From assembly GCF_025642155.1 (NCBI RefSeq), contig NZ_CP106798.1:6200001-6264000 (forward strand): 64,000 bases of DNA. The letters are read 5' to 3'. The notes below the pieces were generated by a model. That model had not been told where the DNA came from. It ran no database searches and was given only the letters and a program-made list of their open reading frames with translations. Source of the stretch: Streptomyces sp. HUAS 15-9. GTDB taxonomy: Bacteria; Actinomycetota; Actinomycetes; Streptomycetales; Streptomycetaceae. Numbering within the stretch: the stretch's first letter is position 1; the number at the start of each line of letters is the position of its first letter. The position numbers were made by a program, and so were the translations under genes. Below, one piece after another: positions 9,667 to 18,532 of this stretch.

Positions 9667-10452
9667 GTGCGCATCGCCAGGTTCTCCATCGACGGGAACG
9701 TCGCCTTCGGCGCGGTCGAGGGCGAGAAGCAGGACGAGCTCGTCCTGGACATCATCAAGGGCATCCCGTTCGCGGATCACGAGCTCTCCGGTACGAAGGT
9801 GCCGCTGAGCAAGGTCCGGCTGCTCCCGCCGGTGCTCCCCAACAAGGTCGTGGCCTTCGGCCGCAACTACGCGGAGCACGCCAGGGAGCTGGGCAACGAG
9901 GTCCCCGACGCCCCGTTCGCCTTCTTCAAGCCGTCCACCTCGGTGATCGGCCCCGGCGACGAGATCCAGTACCCCTCCTTCTCCGAGGAGCTCCACCACG
10001 AGGCGGAGCTGGCCGTGGTCATCGGCCGTATGTGCCGCGAGGTGCCGCGCGACCGCGTCAAGGACGTGATCTTCGGCTACACCTGCGCCAACGACGTCAC
10101 CGCCCGCGATGTCCAGCGACGCGAGAAACAGTGGGCCCGGGCCAAGGGCTTCGACACGTCCTGCCCGCTCGGCCCGTGGGTGGAGACGGACCTGGACCTC
10201 GCCGCCGCGAACGATCTGACCGTCCAGCTCACGGTCAACGGCGAACAGCGCCAGCTGGGCCGTACGAGCGAGATGATCCACCCCATCGAGGATCTGATCG
10301 TCAACATCTCCGAGGCCATGACGCTGCTGCCCGGCGACGTGATCCTCACGGGCACCCCGGCCGGCGTCGGCCCCCTGCACGTCGGCGACGAGGTCGCCGT
10401 CACCATCGAAGGCATCGGCACTCTCACCAACAAGGTTGTCAAGCGTGGCTAG
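9667..10452 (+). CDS. Fumarylacetoacetate hydrolase family protein
   Basis: A 261-residue FAH-fold enzyme. The catalytic domain begins near residue 58 with [16 protein letters not shown]. Metal-binding acidic residues are seen in [11 protein letters not shown] and the following [11 protein letters not shown], and the C-terminal [13 protein letters not shown] signature is intact. The GTG start has AAGGA 4 nt upstream; longer versions of the frame run into non-coding sequence. The substrate is unknown: relatives act as acylpyruvases, oxaloacetate decarboxylases or hydratases. The 3' end overlaps the start of gltX by 8 bp, so the two are probably co-transcribed. Confidence 0.9.
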   Translation: MRIARFSIDGNVAFGAVEGEKQDELVLDIIKGIPFADHELSGTKVPLSKVRLLPPVLPNKVVAFGRNYAEHARELGNEVPDAPFAFFKPSTSVIGPGDEIQYPSFSEELHHEAELAVVIGRMCREVPRDRVKDVIFGYTCANDVTARDVQRREKQWARAKGFDTSCPLGPWVETDLDLAAANDLTVQLTVNGEQRQLGRTSEMIHPIEDLIVNISEAMTLLPGDVILTGTPAGVGPLHVGDEVAVTIEGIGTLTNKVVKRG

Positions 10453-11968
10453 CGCATCCGGCACTCCCTCCCCCAAGTCCTCGGCTCCGCTCGGACAGGG
10501 GGTATCCCCACGCGTCCGTTTCTGCCCCTCGCCCACCGGTAACCCCCATGTGGGCCTGGTCCGCACCGCCCTGTTCAACTGGGCGTTCGCCCGGCACCAC
10601 CAGGGCGCCCTGGTCTTCCGCATCGAGGACACCGACGCGGCCCGCGACTCCGAGGAGTCGTACGACCAGCTGCTCGACGCGATGCGCTGGCTGGGCTTCG
10701 ACTGGGACGAGGGCCCCGAGGTCGGCGGCCCGCACGCGCCCTACCGCCAGTCGCAGCGCATGGACCTCTACAAGGACGTCGCGCAGAAGCTCCTGGACGG
10801 CGGTCACGCCTACCAGTGCTACTGCTCCCAGGAGGAGCTGGACACCCGCCGCGAGGCCGCGCGCGCTGCGGGCAGGCCCTCCGGCTACGACGGCCACTGC
10901 CGCGACCTGACCGCCGAGCAGGTCGAGCAGTACCGGGCCCAGGGCCGCACCCCGATCGTCCGCTTCCGGATGCCCGACGAGACGATCACCTTCACGGACC
11001 TGGTCCGCGGCGAGCTGACCTTCACCCCGGAGAACGTGCCGGACTACGGCATCGTCCGGGCGAACGGCGCCCCGCTGTACACGCTGGTGAACCCGGTCGA
11101 CGACGCGCTGATGGAGATCACCCACGTCCTGCGCGGCGAGGACCTGCTCTCCTCCACCCCCCGCCAGATCGCCCTCTACAAGGCGTTGATCGAGCTCGGC
11201 ATCGCCAAGCGGATCCCGTCCTTCGGGCATCTGCCGTACGTGATGGGCGAGGGCAACAAGAAGCTGTCCAAGCGCGACCCGCAGTCCTCGCTGAACCTCT
11301 ACCGCGAGCGCGGGTTCCTCCCCGAGGGCCTGCTCAACTACCTCTCGCTGCTGGGCTGGTCGCTCTCGGCCGACCAGGACATCTTCTCGATGGACGAGAT
11401 GGTGGCGGCCTTCGACGTCTCCGACGTGAACCCGAACCCGGCGCGCTTCGACCTGAAGAAGGCCGAGGCGATCAACGGCGACCACATCCGTCTGCTCGAC
11501 GTGAAGGACTTCACCGAGCGCTGCCGGCCGTGGCTCCAGGCCCCGTTCGCCCCGTGGGCCCCGGAGGCCTTCGACGAGACGAAGTGGCAGGCCATCGCCC
11601 CGCATGCGCAGACCCGCCTCAAGGTCCTCGACGAGATCACCGACAACGTCGACTTCCTGTTCCTCGCCGAGCCGGTCTTCGACGAGGCGAGCTGGACGAA
11701 GGCCATGAAGGAGGGCTCGGACGCCCTGCTGCGTACCGCCCGCGAGAAGCTGGACGCGGCCGACTGGAACTCCGCGGAGTCCCTGAAGGAGGCCGTCCTG
11801 GCCGCCGGCGAGGCGCACGGCCTCAAGCTCGGCAAGGCCCAGGCCCCGGTCCGCGTGGCCGTCACCGGCCGCACGGTCGGTCTGCCGCTCTTCGAGTCCC
11901 TGGAGGTCCTGGGCAAGGAGAAGACCCTGGCCCGCATCGACGCGGCCCTGGCGAAGCTGACGGCCTAG
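10445..11968 (+). CDS. gltX: Glutamyl-tRNA synthetase
   Basis: Class I synthetase of about 507 residues that charges tRNA-Glu in the cytoplasm. The HIGH-type motif is [12 protein letters not shown] and the KMSKS-type motif is KKLSKRD. The C-terminal helical anticodon-binding region ends in a typical family block. GTG at 10445 has AAGG 9 nt upstream; GTG at 10436 is an alternative. The N-terminus is longer than usual because a 46-nt palindromic repeat (10466-10511) lies between the start and the first catalytic strand. Three tRNA-Glu genes follow about 1 kb downstream. Confidence 0.95.
   Translation: MASASGTPSPKSSAPLGQGVSPRVRFCPSPTGNPHVGLVRTALFNWAFARHHQGALVFRIEDTDAARDSEESYDQLLDAMRWLGFDWDEGPEVGGPHAPYRQSQRMDLYKDVAQKLLDGGHAYQCYCSQEELDTRREAARAAGRPSGYDGHCRDLTAEQVEQYRAQGRTPIVRFRMPDETITFTDLVRGELTFTPENVPDYGIVRANGAPLYTLVNPVDDALMEITHVLRGEDLLSSTPRQIALYKALIELGIAKRIPSFGHLPYVMGEGNKKLSKRDPQSSLNLYRERGFLPEGLLNYLSLLGWSLSADQDIFSMDEMVAAFDVSDVNPNPARFDLKKAEAINGDHIRLLDVKDFTERCRPWLQAPFAPWAPEAFDETKWQAIAPHAQTRLKVLDEITDNVDFLFLAEPVFDEASWTKAMKEGSDALLRTAREKLDAADWNSAESLKEAVLAAGEAHGLKLGKAQAPVRVAVTGRTVGLPLFESLEVLGKEKTLARIDAALAKLTA
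10466..10511. repeat. 46-nt palindromic repeat inside the gltX 5' end
   Basis: Reads CCCTCCCCCAAG, variable centre, CAGGGGGTATCCCCAC. It has the same length and near-identical sequence to the copy in cvnA1 at 6297-6342. It encodes the extra Pro/Ser/Gly-rich segment between the gltX start and its catalytic domain and keeps the frame open. Confidence 0.75.
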
Positions 11969-11976
11969 CACGCACA

Positions 11977-12016
11977 CCGAGGGGCGGCAACCGGGTCACC
12001 GGTTGCCGCCCCTCGG
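11977..12016 (+). terminator. Terminator after gltX
   Basis: Perfect 18-bp stem beginning CCGAGGGGCGGCAACCGG with loop GTCA, just after the gltX stop. There is no T run, which is common for strong hairpin terminators in Streptomyces. Confidence 0.8.
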
Positions 12017-12060
12017 CCTTCGCCCGGCGTCGTCCGGCTCGTTCGGCCTAGGCTGGGGGC

Positions 12061-12792
12061 ATGACGATCAGGGCCGTGATCTGGGACGTGGACGACACCC
12101 TCTTCGACTACACGAGCGCGGATCGCGAGGGCATGCGCTCCCATCTGGCGGCGGAGGGCATGCTCCACGGGTACGGGACCCCGGAGCGGGCCCTGGTGCG
12201 CTGGCGGGAGATCACCGATGCGCAGTGGGCCCGGTTCTCGGCGGGGGAGATTTCCTTCGAGGGCCAGCGGCGCGACCGCGTACGGGTGTTCCTGGACCAG
12301 GAGCTGACCGACGCCGAGGCGGATGCCTGGTTCCAGCGTTACATCGGCCACTACGAGGCCGCCTGGACCCTGTTCCCGGACGTCCTGCCCGCCCTCGACG
12401 CCCTCGCCGCCAGCCACCGGCACGCGGTGCTGTCCAACTCCAGCCTCATCGTCCAGGACCGCAAGCTGCGTGTGCTCGGCCTGCGTGACCGCTTCGAGGC
12501 CGTCCTGTGCGCGGCCGAACTGGGCGTCTCCAAGCCGCAGGCCGAGGCGTTCCTCGCCGCGTGCGACGCCCTGGCCCTCGCCCCGCACCAGGTCGCGTAC
12601 GTCGGCGACCACCCGGAGATCGACGGGCGGGGCGCCGCCGAGGCCGGTCTGCTGTCCGTGTGGATCGATCGCGGCGGGGTGTACGCCGACCGTGTCGGGG
12701 CCGCCGTACCCCACCGGATCTCCACTCTCGCCGAACTCCCCGCGATCGTCGGCGCGGATACCCGTTTTGGAGCGCCGTCCACCTTCGGGTAA
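12061..12792 (+). CDS. HAD-superfamily hydrolase
   Basis: 243 residues. Motif I is DVDDTLFD at residues 9-16 with both catalytic aspartates. Motif II is LSNSS near 126, motif III lysine is in SKPQAEAF near 160, and motif IV is VGDHPEIDGRGA near 182, with the aspartates in place. The helical cap between motifs I and II marks a phosphoglycolate-phosphatase-like subfamily. The start is ATG closely preceded by a G run. The substrate cannot be told from sequence. It is probably transcribed apart from gltX, given the strong hairpin between them. Confidence 0.9.
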   Translation: MTIRAVIWDVDDTLFDYTSADREGMRSHLAAEGMLHGYGTPERALVRWREITDAQWARFSAGEISFEGQRRDRVRVFLDQELTDAEADAWFQRYIGHYEAAWTLFPDVLPALDALAASHRHAVLSNSSLIVQDRKLRVLGLRDRFEAVLCAAELGVSKPQAEAFLAACDALALAPHQVAYVGDHPEIDGRGAAEAGLLSVWIDRGGVYADRVGAAVPHRISTLAELPAIVGADTRFGAPSTFG

Positions 12793-12795
12793 TGT
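12767..12795 (+). promoter_or_regulatory. Probable promoter of the tRNA cluster
   Basis: TTGGAG (12767-12772) and TAATGT (12790-12795) are separated by exactly 17 nt. They overlap the end of the HAD gene, about 90 nt before the first tRNA. Assigned by pattern only. Confidence 0.5.
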
Positions 12796-12883
12796 TCTTC
12801 CTGCGCCGAGGGGAGCGGGTCGGAAGACCAGGACCCCGGGGCGCAAAACTAGAACAAGGTCCGCTCAAGGGCTTGCGTTCCAG

Positions 12884-12955
12884 TGGCCTATGGTGTAATT
12901 GGCAGCACGACTGATTCTGGTTCAGTTAGTCTTGGTTCGAGTCCAGGTAGGCCAG
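12884..12955 (+). tRNA. tRNA-Gln (anticodon CTG)
   Basis: Cloverleaf of 72 nt. The acceptor TGGCCTA pairs with TAGGCCA, the anticodon loop TTCTGGT lies in stem ACTGA/TCAGT, and the T-arm contains GGTTCGAGTCC. CCA is not encoded. Confidence 0.95.
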
Positions 12956-12993
12956 CTCGCAGAGCTCATCTGCACCGCGGATCACATCCGCAA

Positions 12994-13066
12994 GCCCCCG
13001 TTGTGTAGCGGCCTAGCACGCTGCCCTCTCAAGGCAGTAGCGCCGGTTCGAATCCGGTCGGGGGTA
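12994..13066 (+). tRNA. tRNA-Glu (anticodon CTC), copy 1
   Basis: 73 nt. The acceptor GCCCCCG pairs with CGGGGGT (one G-T pair). The anticodon loop CTCTCAA lies in stem CTGCC/GGCAG, and the T-arm contains GGTTCGAATCC. It differs from the other two Glu copies by a compensatory base pair in the anticodon stem. CCA is not encoded. Confidence 0.95.
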
Positions 13067-13095
13067 CTGGTTCCGATCAACTCGGAATCGCTAGG

Positions 13096-13168
13096 GCCCC
13101 CGTTGTGTAGCGGCCTAGCACGCCGCCCTCTCAAGGCGGTAGCGCCGGTTCGAATCCGGTCGGGGGTA
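13096..13168 (+). tRNA. tRNA-Glu (anticodon CTC), copy 2
   Basis: 73 nt, identical to copy 3, with anticodon stem CCGCC/GGCGG. It is preceded by a short unique spacer. Confidence 0.95.
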
Positions 13169-13189
13169 CTGACTGGTCTAAACCATCAT

Positions 13190-13261
13190 TGGTCTATGGT
13201 GTAATTGGCAGCACGACTGATTCTGGTTCAGTTAGTCTTGGTTCGAGTCCAGGTAGACCAG
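13190..13261 (+). tRNA. tRNA-Gln (anticodon CTG), copy 2
   Basis: 72 nt. Same as the first Gln copy except for a compensatory pair in the acceptor stem (TGGTCTA/TAGACCA). Confidence 0.95.
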
Positions 13262-13289
13262 CTCGGATCTGCGGAAACGTAAGATCCTC

Positions 13290-13362
13290 GCCCCCGTTGT
13301 GTAGCGGCCTAGCACGCCGCCCTCTCAAGGCGGTAGCGCCGGTTCGAATCCGGTCGGGGGTA
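13290..13362 (+). tRNA. tRNA-Glu (anticodon CTC), copy 3
   Basis: 73 nt, last of the five-tRNA cluster, identical to copy 2. A strong hairpin follows ten bases later. Confidence 0.95.
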
Positions 13363-13371
13363 CAACAGGAC

Positions 13372-13401
13372 GAAGGCCCTCCACCTCGGTGGAGGGCCTT
13401 C
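13372..13401. terminator. Bidirectional terminator between tRNA cluster and MerR gene
   Basis: Perfect 14-bp stem GAAGGCCCTCCACC/GGTGGAGGGCCTTC with a 2-nt loop, placed between convergent transcription units. Confidence 0.85.
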
Positions 13402-13422
13402 GGCGTTGGAGGGCCCTCACCG

Positions 13423-14067
13423 TCACCCGAAGCCGTACCGCCGCGCCGACTCCTCCTCCTGGGCCAGCCGGTGCAGCGCCTGGAGCATCGGCTCGACCAG
13501 CACCGCCGAGATCACCGCGCTCTCCGCCTTCTCCGCCTCCGACGGCTGCGCCTCCACGAAGTCCAGGTCGTACCGCGCCGCCTCGTGCATCAACATCGCG
13601 TAGAAGACCAGTCGTTGGGCGTCCCAGTCGTAGCCGAGCCGGCGGAACGCGGCGATCGCCACCACCAGGGAGCGGTACGAGGGGGAGACGGTGGTGAGCA
13701 TCCGGGCGTTGGCCCAGCCCAGCACCTCCAGCAGCCCGTCCGCCTCACGGTGGGCGGCCTGCACGTACTCGTCGTCCTCGTCCGGCTCCGGCACCTGCGG
13801 CAGCGCCCACAGGGCGGCGCCCAGCCTGATGGTGCGGCCCAGTGAGTCGTCGTCGACATGCTCCAGCACCTCCCGCACCGTCGCCACCGGCAGCCGGCCG
13901 ACCTGGATCATCGCGCGCACCAGCCGCAGCCGGCGCAGATGCTCCTCGTCGTACTCGGCGGTCGTCGCGTTGACCTGGTGGCCGGGCGCCAACAGCCCTT
14001 CGCGCAGGTAGTACTTGATCGTCGCGGTCGACACACCGCTGCGCTCACTCAGCTCGGCAAGCCGCAT
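13423..14067 (-). CDS. MerR-family transcriptional regulator
   Basis: About 214 residues from ATG 14067, which has AAGGAGAGG upstream; a longer frame starting at 14103 is less likely because it would overlap the operator. The N-terminal winged helix begins MRLAELSERSGVSTATIKYYLREG, with the wing segment TTAEYDEEHLRRLRLVRAM. The long helical C-terminal domain has no cysteine metal site, suggesting an organic or small-molecule effector. It is divergent from the DUF4188 gene, with CTATCC/GGATAG half-sites between them, so it probably controls that gene and itself. Confidence 0.92.
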   Translation of the reverse strand: MRLAELSERSGVSTATIKYYLREGLLAPGHQVNATTAEYDEEHLRRLRLVRAMIQVGRLPVATVREVLEHVDDDSLGRTIRLGAALWALPQVPEPDEDDEYVQAAHREADGLLEVLGWANARMLTTVSPSYRSLVVAIAAFRRLGYDWDAQRLVFYAMLMHEAARYDLDFVEAQPSEAEKAESAVISAVLVEPMLQALHRLAQEEESARRYGFG

Positions 14068-14093
14068 GCCTTGCGCCTCTCCTTGGGAAGTGC

Positions 14094-14133
14094 CACTATC
14101 CAAGCATTGAATGGAAGGATAGTGCTGCTATCC
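14094..14133. promoter_or_regulatory. Operator of the divergent MerR/DUF4188 promoter
   Basis: CACTATCC (14094-14101) and GGATAGTG (14117-14124) form a perfect inverted repeat with 15-nt spacing. GGATAG (14117-14122) also pairs with CTATCC (14128-14133) over 5 nt. These three half-sites lie between the two divergent starts, as expected for a MerR dimer site. Confidence 0.7.
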
Positions 14134-14154
14134 GATCGGACGAGAGGGTCGCGA

Positions 14155-14679
14155 ATGTCCACCAGACCGGTTCCGGACCGCACCACCGCGGCGGCAGAGG
14201 GTGACGTGGTGGTCCTGCTGATCGGCATGCGCATCAACCGCTTCTGGGCGGTGCACCAGTGGCTCCCGGTCCTGCTGGCGATGCTGCGCATGCTGCGGGA
14301 GCTGGCTCGCGACCGGAGCCGGGGACTGCTGGGGCGGATCCTGCTGACCGCCTCGCCGCGCACGTACTACGTCGTGCAGTACTGGGAGTCCAAGGAGAAG
14401 CTCTACGCGTACGCGACCGCGCCCGACGCCTTCCACCACCGGGCCTGGGCGCTGATCAACCGCAAGGAGAAGGCCGGGAAGGTCCGGGGGCACGTGGGCA
14501 TCTGGCACGAGACGTATGTCGTGCCGGAGGGTTCGTACGAGTCCGTCTACGGCGACATGCCGCCGTTCGGCCTGGCAGCGGCGCACGGACAGGTACCGCT
14601 GGAGCGCCGGGGCCGATACGCGAAGGACCGGCTCGCATACCGGTCGCGGCGGACGCCCGAGACCGAGAAGGCCGGCTGA
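14155..14679 (+). CDS. DUF4188 family protein
   Basis: 174 residues from ATG 14155, which has GAGAGGG 7 nt upstream. The family fold is visible as VVVLLIGMRINRF, a hydrophobic LPVLLAMLRMLREL helix, and YYVVQYWESKEKLYAYA with following His-rich HHRAWALINR. This ferredoxin-like/dimeric alpha-beta barrel pattern is shared with small monooxygenases. The substrate is unknown. It is transcribed away from a MerR regulator, so it is probably inducible. Confidence 0.88.
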   Translation: MSTRPVPDRTTAAAEGDVVVLLIGMRINRFWAVHQWLPVLLAMLRMLRELARDRSRGLLGRILLTASPRTYYVVQYWESKEKLYAYATAPDAFHHRAWALINRKEKAGKVRGHVGIWHETYVVPEGSYESVYGDMPPFGLAAAHGQVPLERRGRYAKDRLAYRSRRTPETEKAG

Positions 14680-14705
14680 GGCGGGGGGACGGCGGGAAGG
14701 CCTGC

Positions 14706-14898
14706 CGCGGCGTCGACGACGGCTTGGGCGTGCATACGGCCCGGGTGGCGTGTCAGGCGCTCGACGGGGCGGGGCCACCACGCGGTTGGATGGGTCGCGC
14801 ATCGGGCGCGGAGGTGGACGCGACGCCCGGCTCGCGCTCGCCGATGGGCTGGGCCCAGCCGCGGCGCCGTACGCCTGACAGGGCTGTTGCCGTGGAAC
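14706..14898 (-). pseudogene. Truncated duplicate of the ndgR 3' region
   Basis: The plus-strand sequence closely follows 15006-15207, which encodes about residues 161-227 of the neighbouring ndgR. Long shared stretches include the segment around CGTGCATACGGCCCGGGTGG. It carries a 13-nt deletion relative to ndgR and scattered substitutions, and has no start. It is best read as a decayed partial tandem duplication. Confidence 0.8.
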
Positions 14899-14971
14899 GG
14901 GGGCGTGGGGGAGGGCCTGCCGCGGCGTTGGGGCGGGCCTCCCCGGTGCGTGTTCCGAGGGTGCGAAGGGG

Positions 14972-15688
14972 TCAGCCGGAGCGGCGCAGTGCCTCGGAGA
15001 GGCGGCCGGCGGCGTCGATGACCGCCTGGGCGTGCATACGGCCCGGGTGGCGCGTCAGGCGCTCGATGGGGCCGGAGACGGACACCGCGGCCACCACGCG
15101 GTTGGACGGGCCGCGCACGGGCGCGGAGACGGACGCGACGCCCGGCTCGCGCTCGCCGATGGACTGGGCCCAGCCGCGGCGCCGTACGCCCGACAGGGCC
15201 GTCGCCGTGAAGCGAGCCCCCTGCAGTCCCCGGTGCAGGCGCTCCGGCTCCTCCCAGGCGAGCAGGATCTGCGCCGAGGAGCCGGCCTTCATGGTGAGGG
15301 TGGAGCCGACCGGGACGGTGTCCCGAAGGCCGGACAGCCGCTCCGCCGCGGCCACACAGATACGCATGTCACCCTGGCGCCGGTAGAGCTGCGCGCTCTC
15401 GCCGGTGACATCGCGGAGATGCGTGAGCACCGGGCCCGCCGTCGCCAGCAGGCGGTCCTCGCCCGCCGCCGCGGCCAGCTCGGCCAGGCGCGGCCCGAGG
15501 ATGAACCGGCCCTGCATGTCGCGTGCCACCATGCGGTGGTGTTCCAGAGCCACGGCAAGCCGGTGGGCCGTGGGTCGTGCCAGTCCGGTGGCCCCGACCA
15601 GACCCGCGAGGGTGGCCGGACCGGACTCCAGAGCGCTGAGGACAAGGGCTGCCTTGTCCAGAACGCCGACGCCGCTACTGTTGTCCAT
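14972..15688 (-). CDS. ndgR: IclR-family regulator NdgR
   Basis: 238 residues, the usual family length. The N-terminal winged helix has VLDKAALVLSALESGPATLAGL and ARPTAHRLAVALE. The C-terminal IclR effector domain follows, with YRRQGDMRICVA and SVSAPVRGPSNRVVAAVSVSGP. The ATG lies just inside the divergent promoter; the much longer upstream frame is antisense to leuC and not real. NdgR (S. coelicolor) and AreB (S. clavuligerus) are known regulators next to leuCD, linked to leucine and amino-acid-dependent development. The divergence from leuCD and a palindrome between them fit that role. Confidence 0.95.
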   Translation of the reverse strand: MDNSSGVGVLDKAALVLSALESGPATLAGLVGATGLARPTAHRLAVALEHHRMVARDMQGRFILGPRLAELAAAAGEDRLLATAGPVLTHLRDVTGESAQLYRRQGDMRICVAAAERLSGLRDTVPVGSTLTMKAGSSAQILLAWEEPERLHRGLQGARFTATALSGVRRRGWAQSIGEREPGVASVSAPVRGPSNRVVAAVSVSGPIERLTRHPGRMHAQAVIDAAGRLSEALRRSG

Positions 15689-15701
15689 GCAACGATACTC
15701 A

Positions 15702-15743
15702 CGTCTCACTCTGTGAAACGCAAGTTCAATTTTCCGTGAGACG
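15702..15743. promoter_or_regulatory. Probable NdgR operator in the ndgR-leuC intergenic region
   Basis: CGTCTCAC (15702-15709) and GTGAGACG (15736-15743) form a perfect 8-bp inverted repeat. Further TGTGAAACG/TTTTCCG-like symmetry lies between them in an AT-richer block right after the ndgR start. The position suits autoregulation and control of leuCD. Confidence 0.6.
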
Positions 15744-15874
15744 CGCAACCCTTGTACGAACAGCGGCCCGCGCACCGAACGGGCCTGGCGGCAGGCGCCC
15801 GGCACAGGGTGCGGGGACCGCCTCCCAAGATCTCTAGTTGGGCCGGCGCACCTTTGCCGGCCGGAGGGAAAGCG

Positions 15875-17302
15875 ATGGGTAGGACACTCGCGGAGAAGGT
15901 CTGGGACGACCATGTCGTCCGGCGCGCCGAGGGCGAGCCCGACCTCCTCTTCATCGATCTGCACCTGCTGCACGAGGTGACCAGCCCGCAGGCTTTCGAC
16001 GGCCTGCGCCTCAGCGGCCGCCCGGTGCGCCGTCTCGACCTCACCATCGCGACCGAGGACCACAACACCCCGACCCTCGACATCGACAAGCCCATCGCGG
16101 ACCCGGTCTCCCGCGCCCAGCTGGAGACCCTGCGCAAGAACTGCGCCGAGTTCGGTGTGCGGCTGCACCCGCTGGGCGACGTCGAGCAGGGCGTCGTGCA
16201 CGTCGTCGGCCCGCAGCTGGGTCTGACCCAGCCCGGCACGACGGTCGTCTGCGGTGACTCCCACACCTCCACGCACGGTGCCTTCGGCGCGCTGGCGTTC
16301 GGCATCGGCACCTCCCAGGTGGAGCATGTGCTGGCCACCCAGACGCTCCCGCTGGCCCGCCCGAAGACCATGGCCATCACGGTCGACGGCGACCTGCCCG
16401 AGGGCGTCACCGCCAAGGACCTGATCCTGGCGATCATCGCCAGGATCGGTACGGGCGGCGGCCAGGGCTACATCCTGGAGTACCGCGGCTCCGCCATCGA
16501 GAAGCTCTCGATGGAGGCCCGCATGACCATCTGCAACATGTCGATCGAGGCCGGCGCCCGCGCGGGCATGATCGCCCCCGACGAGACGACCTTCGCGTAC
16601 ATCAAGGGCCGCGCCCACGCCCCCGAGGGCGAGGACTGGGACGCCGCCGTGGCGTACTGGAAGACCCTGAAGACGGACGAGGACGCGGTCTTCGACGCCG
16701 AGGTGCACATCGACGCCGCCGCCCTCTCGCCGTTCGTCACCTGGGGCACCAACCCCGGCCAGGGCGCGCCGCTTTCGGCGTCCGTCCCCGACCCGGCTTC
16801 GTACGAAGACGCTTCGGAGCGCCTGGCCGCCGAAAAGGCCCTGGAATACATGGGGTTGGAGGCCGGTCAGCCGCTGCGCTCCATCAAGGTGGACACCGTC
16901 TTCGTAGGCTCCTGCACCAACGGCCGCATCGAGGACCTGCGCGCCGCCGCCGAGATCGTCAAGGACCGCAAAGTCGCCGACGGCGTACGGATGCTGGTCG
17001 TCCCGGGCTCCGCGCGCGTGGGCCTGCAGGCCGTCTCCGAGGGCCTGGACGTGGTCTTCAAGGAGGCCGGCGCCGAATGGCGGCACGCGGGCTGCTCGAT
17101 GTGTCTGGGCATGAACCCGGACCAGCTGGCCCCCGGTGAGCGCTCCGCGTCCACCTCCAACCGCAACTTCGAGGGCCGGCAGGGCAAGGGCGGCCGTACG
17201 CACCTGGTGTCGCCGCAGGTCGCGGCCGCGACGGCCGTCCTGGGCCACCTGGCGTCCCCCGCCGACCTGTCCGCCGACACCCCCGCGCCCGCTGGAGTCT
17301 GA
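15875..17302 (+). CDS. leuC: 3-isopropylmalate dehydratase large subunit
   Basis: 475 residues. Catalyses the isomerisation of 2- and 3-isopropylmalate in leucine synthesis with LeuD. Aconitase-type 4Fe-4S ligands are present: Cys in [10 protein letters not shown] near 350 and CSMCLGM near 410. Substrate-site motifs [13 protein letters not shown] and the N-terminal [15 protein letters not shown] are typical. ATG 15875 has GGAGGGAAA upstream; an earlier start at 15752 would run through the operator. The leuD start lies 6 nt after the stop. Confidence 0.97.
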   Translation: MGRTLAEKVWDDHVVRRAEGEPDLLFIDLHLLHEVTSPQAFDGLRLSGRPVRRLDLTIATEDHNTPTLDIDKPIADPVSRAQLETLRKNCAEFGVRLHPLGDVEQGVVHVVGPQLGLTQPGTTVVCGDSHTSTHGAFGALAFGIGTSQVEHVLATQTLPLARPKTMAITVDGDLPEGVTAKDLILAIIARIGTGGGQGYILEYRGSAIEKLSMEARMTICNMSIEAGARAGMIAPDETTFAYIKGRAHAPEGEDWDAAVAYWKTLKTDEDAVFDAEVHIDAAALSPFVTWGTNPGQGAPLSASVPDPASYEDASERLAAEKALEYMGLEAGQPLRSIKVDTVFVGSCTNGRIEDLRAAAEIVKDRKVADGVRMLVVPGSARVGLQAVSEGLDVVFKEAGAEWRHAGCSMCLGMNPDQLAPGERSASTSNRNFEGRQGKGGRTHLVSPQVAAATAVLGHLASPADLSADTPAPAGV

Positions 17303-17308
17303 TCAGTC

Positions 17309-17902
17309 ATGGAAGCATTCACCACCCACACCGGCCGGGCCGTCCCGCTGCGCCGCAGCAACGTCGACACGGACCAGATCATCCCTGCTCACTGGCTCAA
17401 GAAGGTGACCCGGGACGGTTTCGAGGACGGGCTGTTCGAGGCCTGGCGCAAGGACGAGAGCTTCATCCTCAACCGGCCCGAGCGCAAGGGCGCCACGGTC
17501 CTGGTCGCGGGCCCCGACTTCGGCACCGGCTCCTCCCGTGAGCACGCAGTCTGGGCGCTGCAGAACTACGGCTTCAAGACGGTGATCTCGTCCCGCTTCG
17601 CCGACATCTTCCGGGGCAACTCGCTGAAGAACGGCCTGCTCACAGTGGTTCTGGAGCAGAAGACCGTGGACGCGCTGTGGGAGCTCACCGAGAAGGACCC
17701 CACGGCCGAGATCACGGTGGACCTTGAGGCCCGTGAGGTGCGCGCCGAGGGCGTCACCGCCTCCTTCGAGCTGGACGAGAACTCCCGCTGGCGGCTGCTG
17801 AACGGCCTGGACGACATCTCCATCACCCTCCAGAACGAGGCCGACATCGCCACGTACGAGGCCAAGCGCCCGTCGTACAAGCCGCGGACGCTCCAGAGCT
17901 GA
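17309..17902 (+). CDS. leuD: 3-isopropylmalate dehydratase small subunit
   Basis: 197 residues, swivel domain partner of LeuC. Motifs [15 protein letters not shown] near 20 and [14 protein letters not shown] near 72 are conserved. It is co-transcribed with leuC and followed by a strong hairpin at 17949-17979. Confidence 0.97.
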   Translation: MEAFTTHTGRAVPLRRSNVDTDQIIPAHWLKKVTRDGFEDGLFEAWRKDESFILNRPERKGATVLVAGPDFGTGSSREHAVWALQNYGFKTVISSRFADIFRGNSLKNGLLTVVLEQKTVDALWELTEKDPTAEITVDLEAREVRAEGVTASFELDENSRWRLLNGLDDISITLQNEADIATYEAKRPSYKPRTLQS

Positions 17903-17948
17903 CCGGCGCCTGATCCAGGTCTGATTTCGGCCACCGCAGCGCCTCTTC

Positions 17949-17979
17949 TGTACCCCCGATCGCCACGATTGGGGGTACA
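17949..17979 (+). terminator. Terminator after leuCD
   Basis: A 14-bp stem TGTACCCCCGATCG paired with CGATTGGGGGTACA around a CCA loop (one G-T pair). No T run follows. Confidence 0.75.
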
Positions 17980-18165
17980 GCCATGTCTGCACCCGAACGG
18001 CCCCGCGCGTTCTCGCACGTCGGCCCAACTTCCCACGTTACGAAGGCTGTTGCCGGGGTACGTGAGTGCAGTATCCGCGTCCTTCGCAAGTGCCCGGAAG
18101 GCCATTTGAGGCGGCAGTTGCACCCTGCGCAGGCGACAACTCGCCCCAGATGGCACAATCTGTGC

Positions 18166-18396
18166 ATGGAACACGACGGCCAACTCGAGCTCTATGCGGC
18201 GGTCGCGGACCAACTGAAGGAAGCGCACACAAGAGTGCGCGCACTGCAAGTCCCGGAGGGCGTACGGATGGCGCTGACCCGGAAGCTGCTGGTCATTACG
18301 GCCGCGGCCAAGCACGATCTCGCCGATGCGGCAAGGCGTCTGGAGCGGTTCACGGCGGACCTCGACGAGGGTCGATTCCCCGACGAGGAAGGCTGA
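18166..18396 (+). CDS. Small helical protein of unknown function (76 aa)
   Basis: Starts at ATG with MEHDGQLELYAAVADQLKEA and is almost entirely charged helix. It ends in an acidic EGRFPDEEG. I recall a protein of this kind conserved just before hupS in Streptomyces, but no function is known to me. It has no membrane segment or cysteine. The longer frame from 17983 would start inside the leuCD terminator region and is unlikely. Confidence 0.75.
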   Translation: MEHDGQLELYAAVADQLKEAHTRVRALQVPEGVRMALTRKLLVITAAAKHDLADAARRLERFTADLDEGRFPDEEG

Positions 18397-18453
18397 ACCG
18401 CACGAGACAGCCGAGTCCGTTGCGGCGCACGGGTGATAAGCCCGTTTCGTGTT

Positions 18454-18472
18454 TGATTTGCGGTATATATCT
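18454..18472 (+). promoter_or_regulatory. AT-rich probable hupS promoter core
   Basis: TTTGATTTGCGG followed by TATATAT is by far the most AT-rich run between 18396 and 18533. A -10 at 18465-18470 is plausible; no -35 at 17 nt spacing stands out. Confidence 0.35.
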
Positions 18473-18532
18473 GCCTAACGTGCGAAAAAGCTTGAACACT
18501 TTCGTTCTGGCGATGTCTCCGAAGGGGAAGAC

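Noticed and set aside
14972..17248. 758-codon minus-strand frame extending ndgR across leuC
   Set aside because: Only the part from the ATG at 15688 matches IclR proteins; the rest is antisense to leuC.
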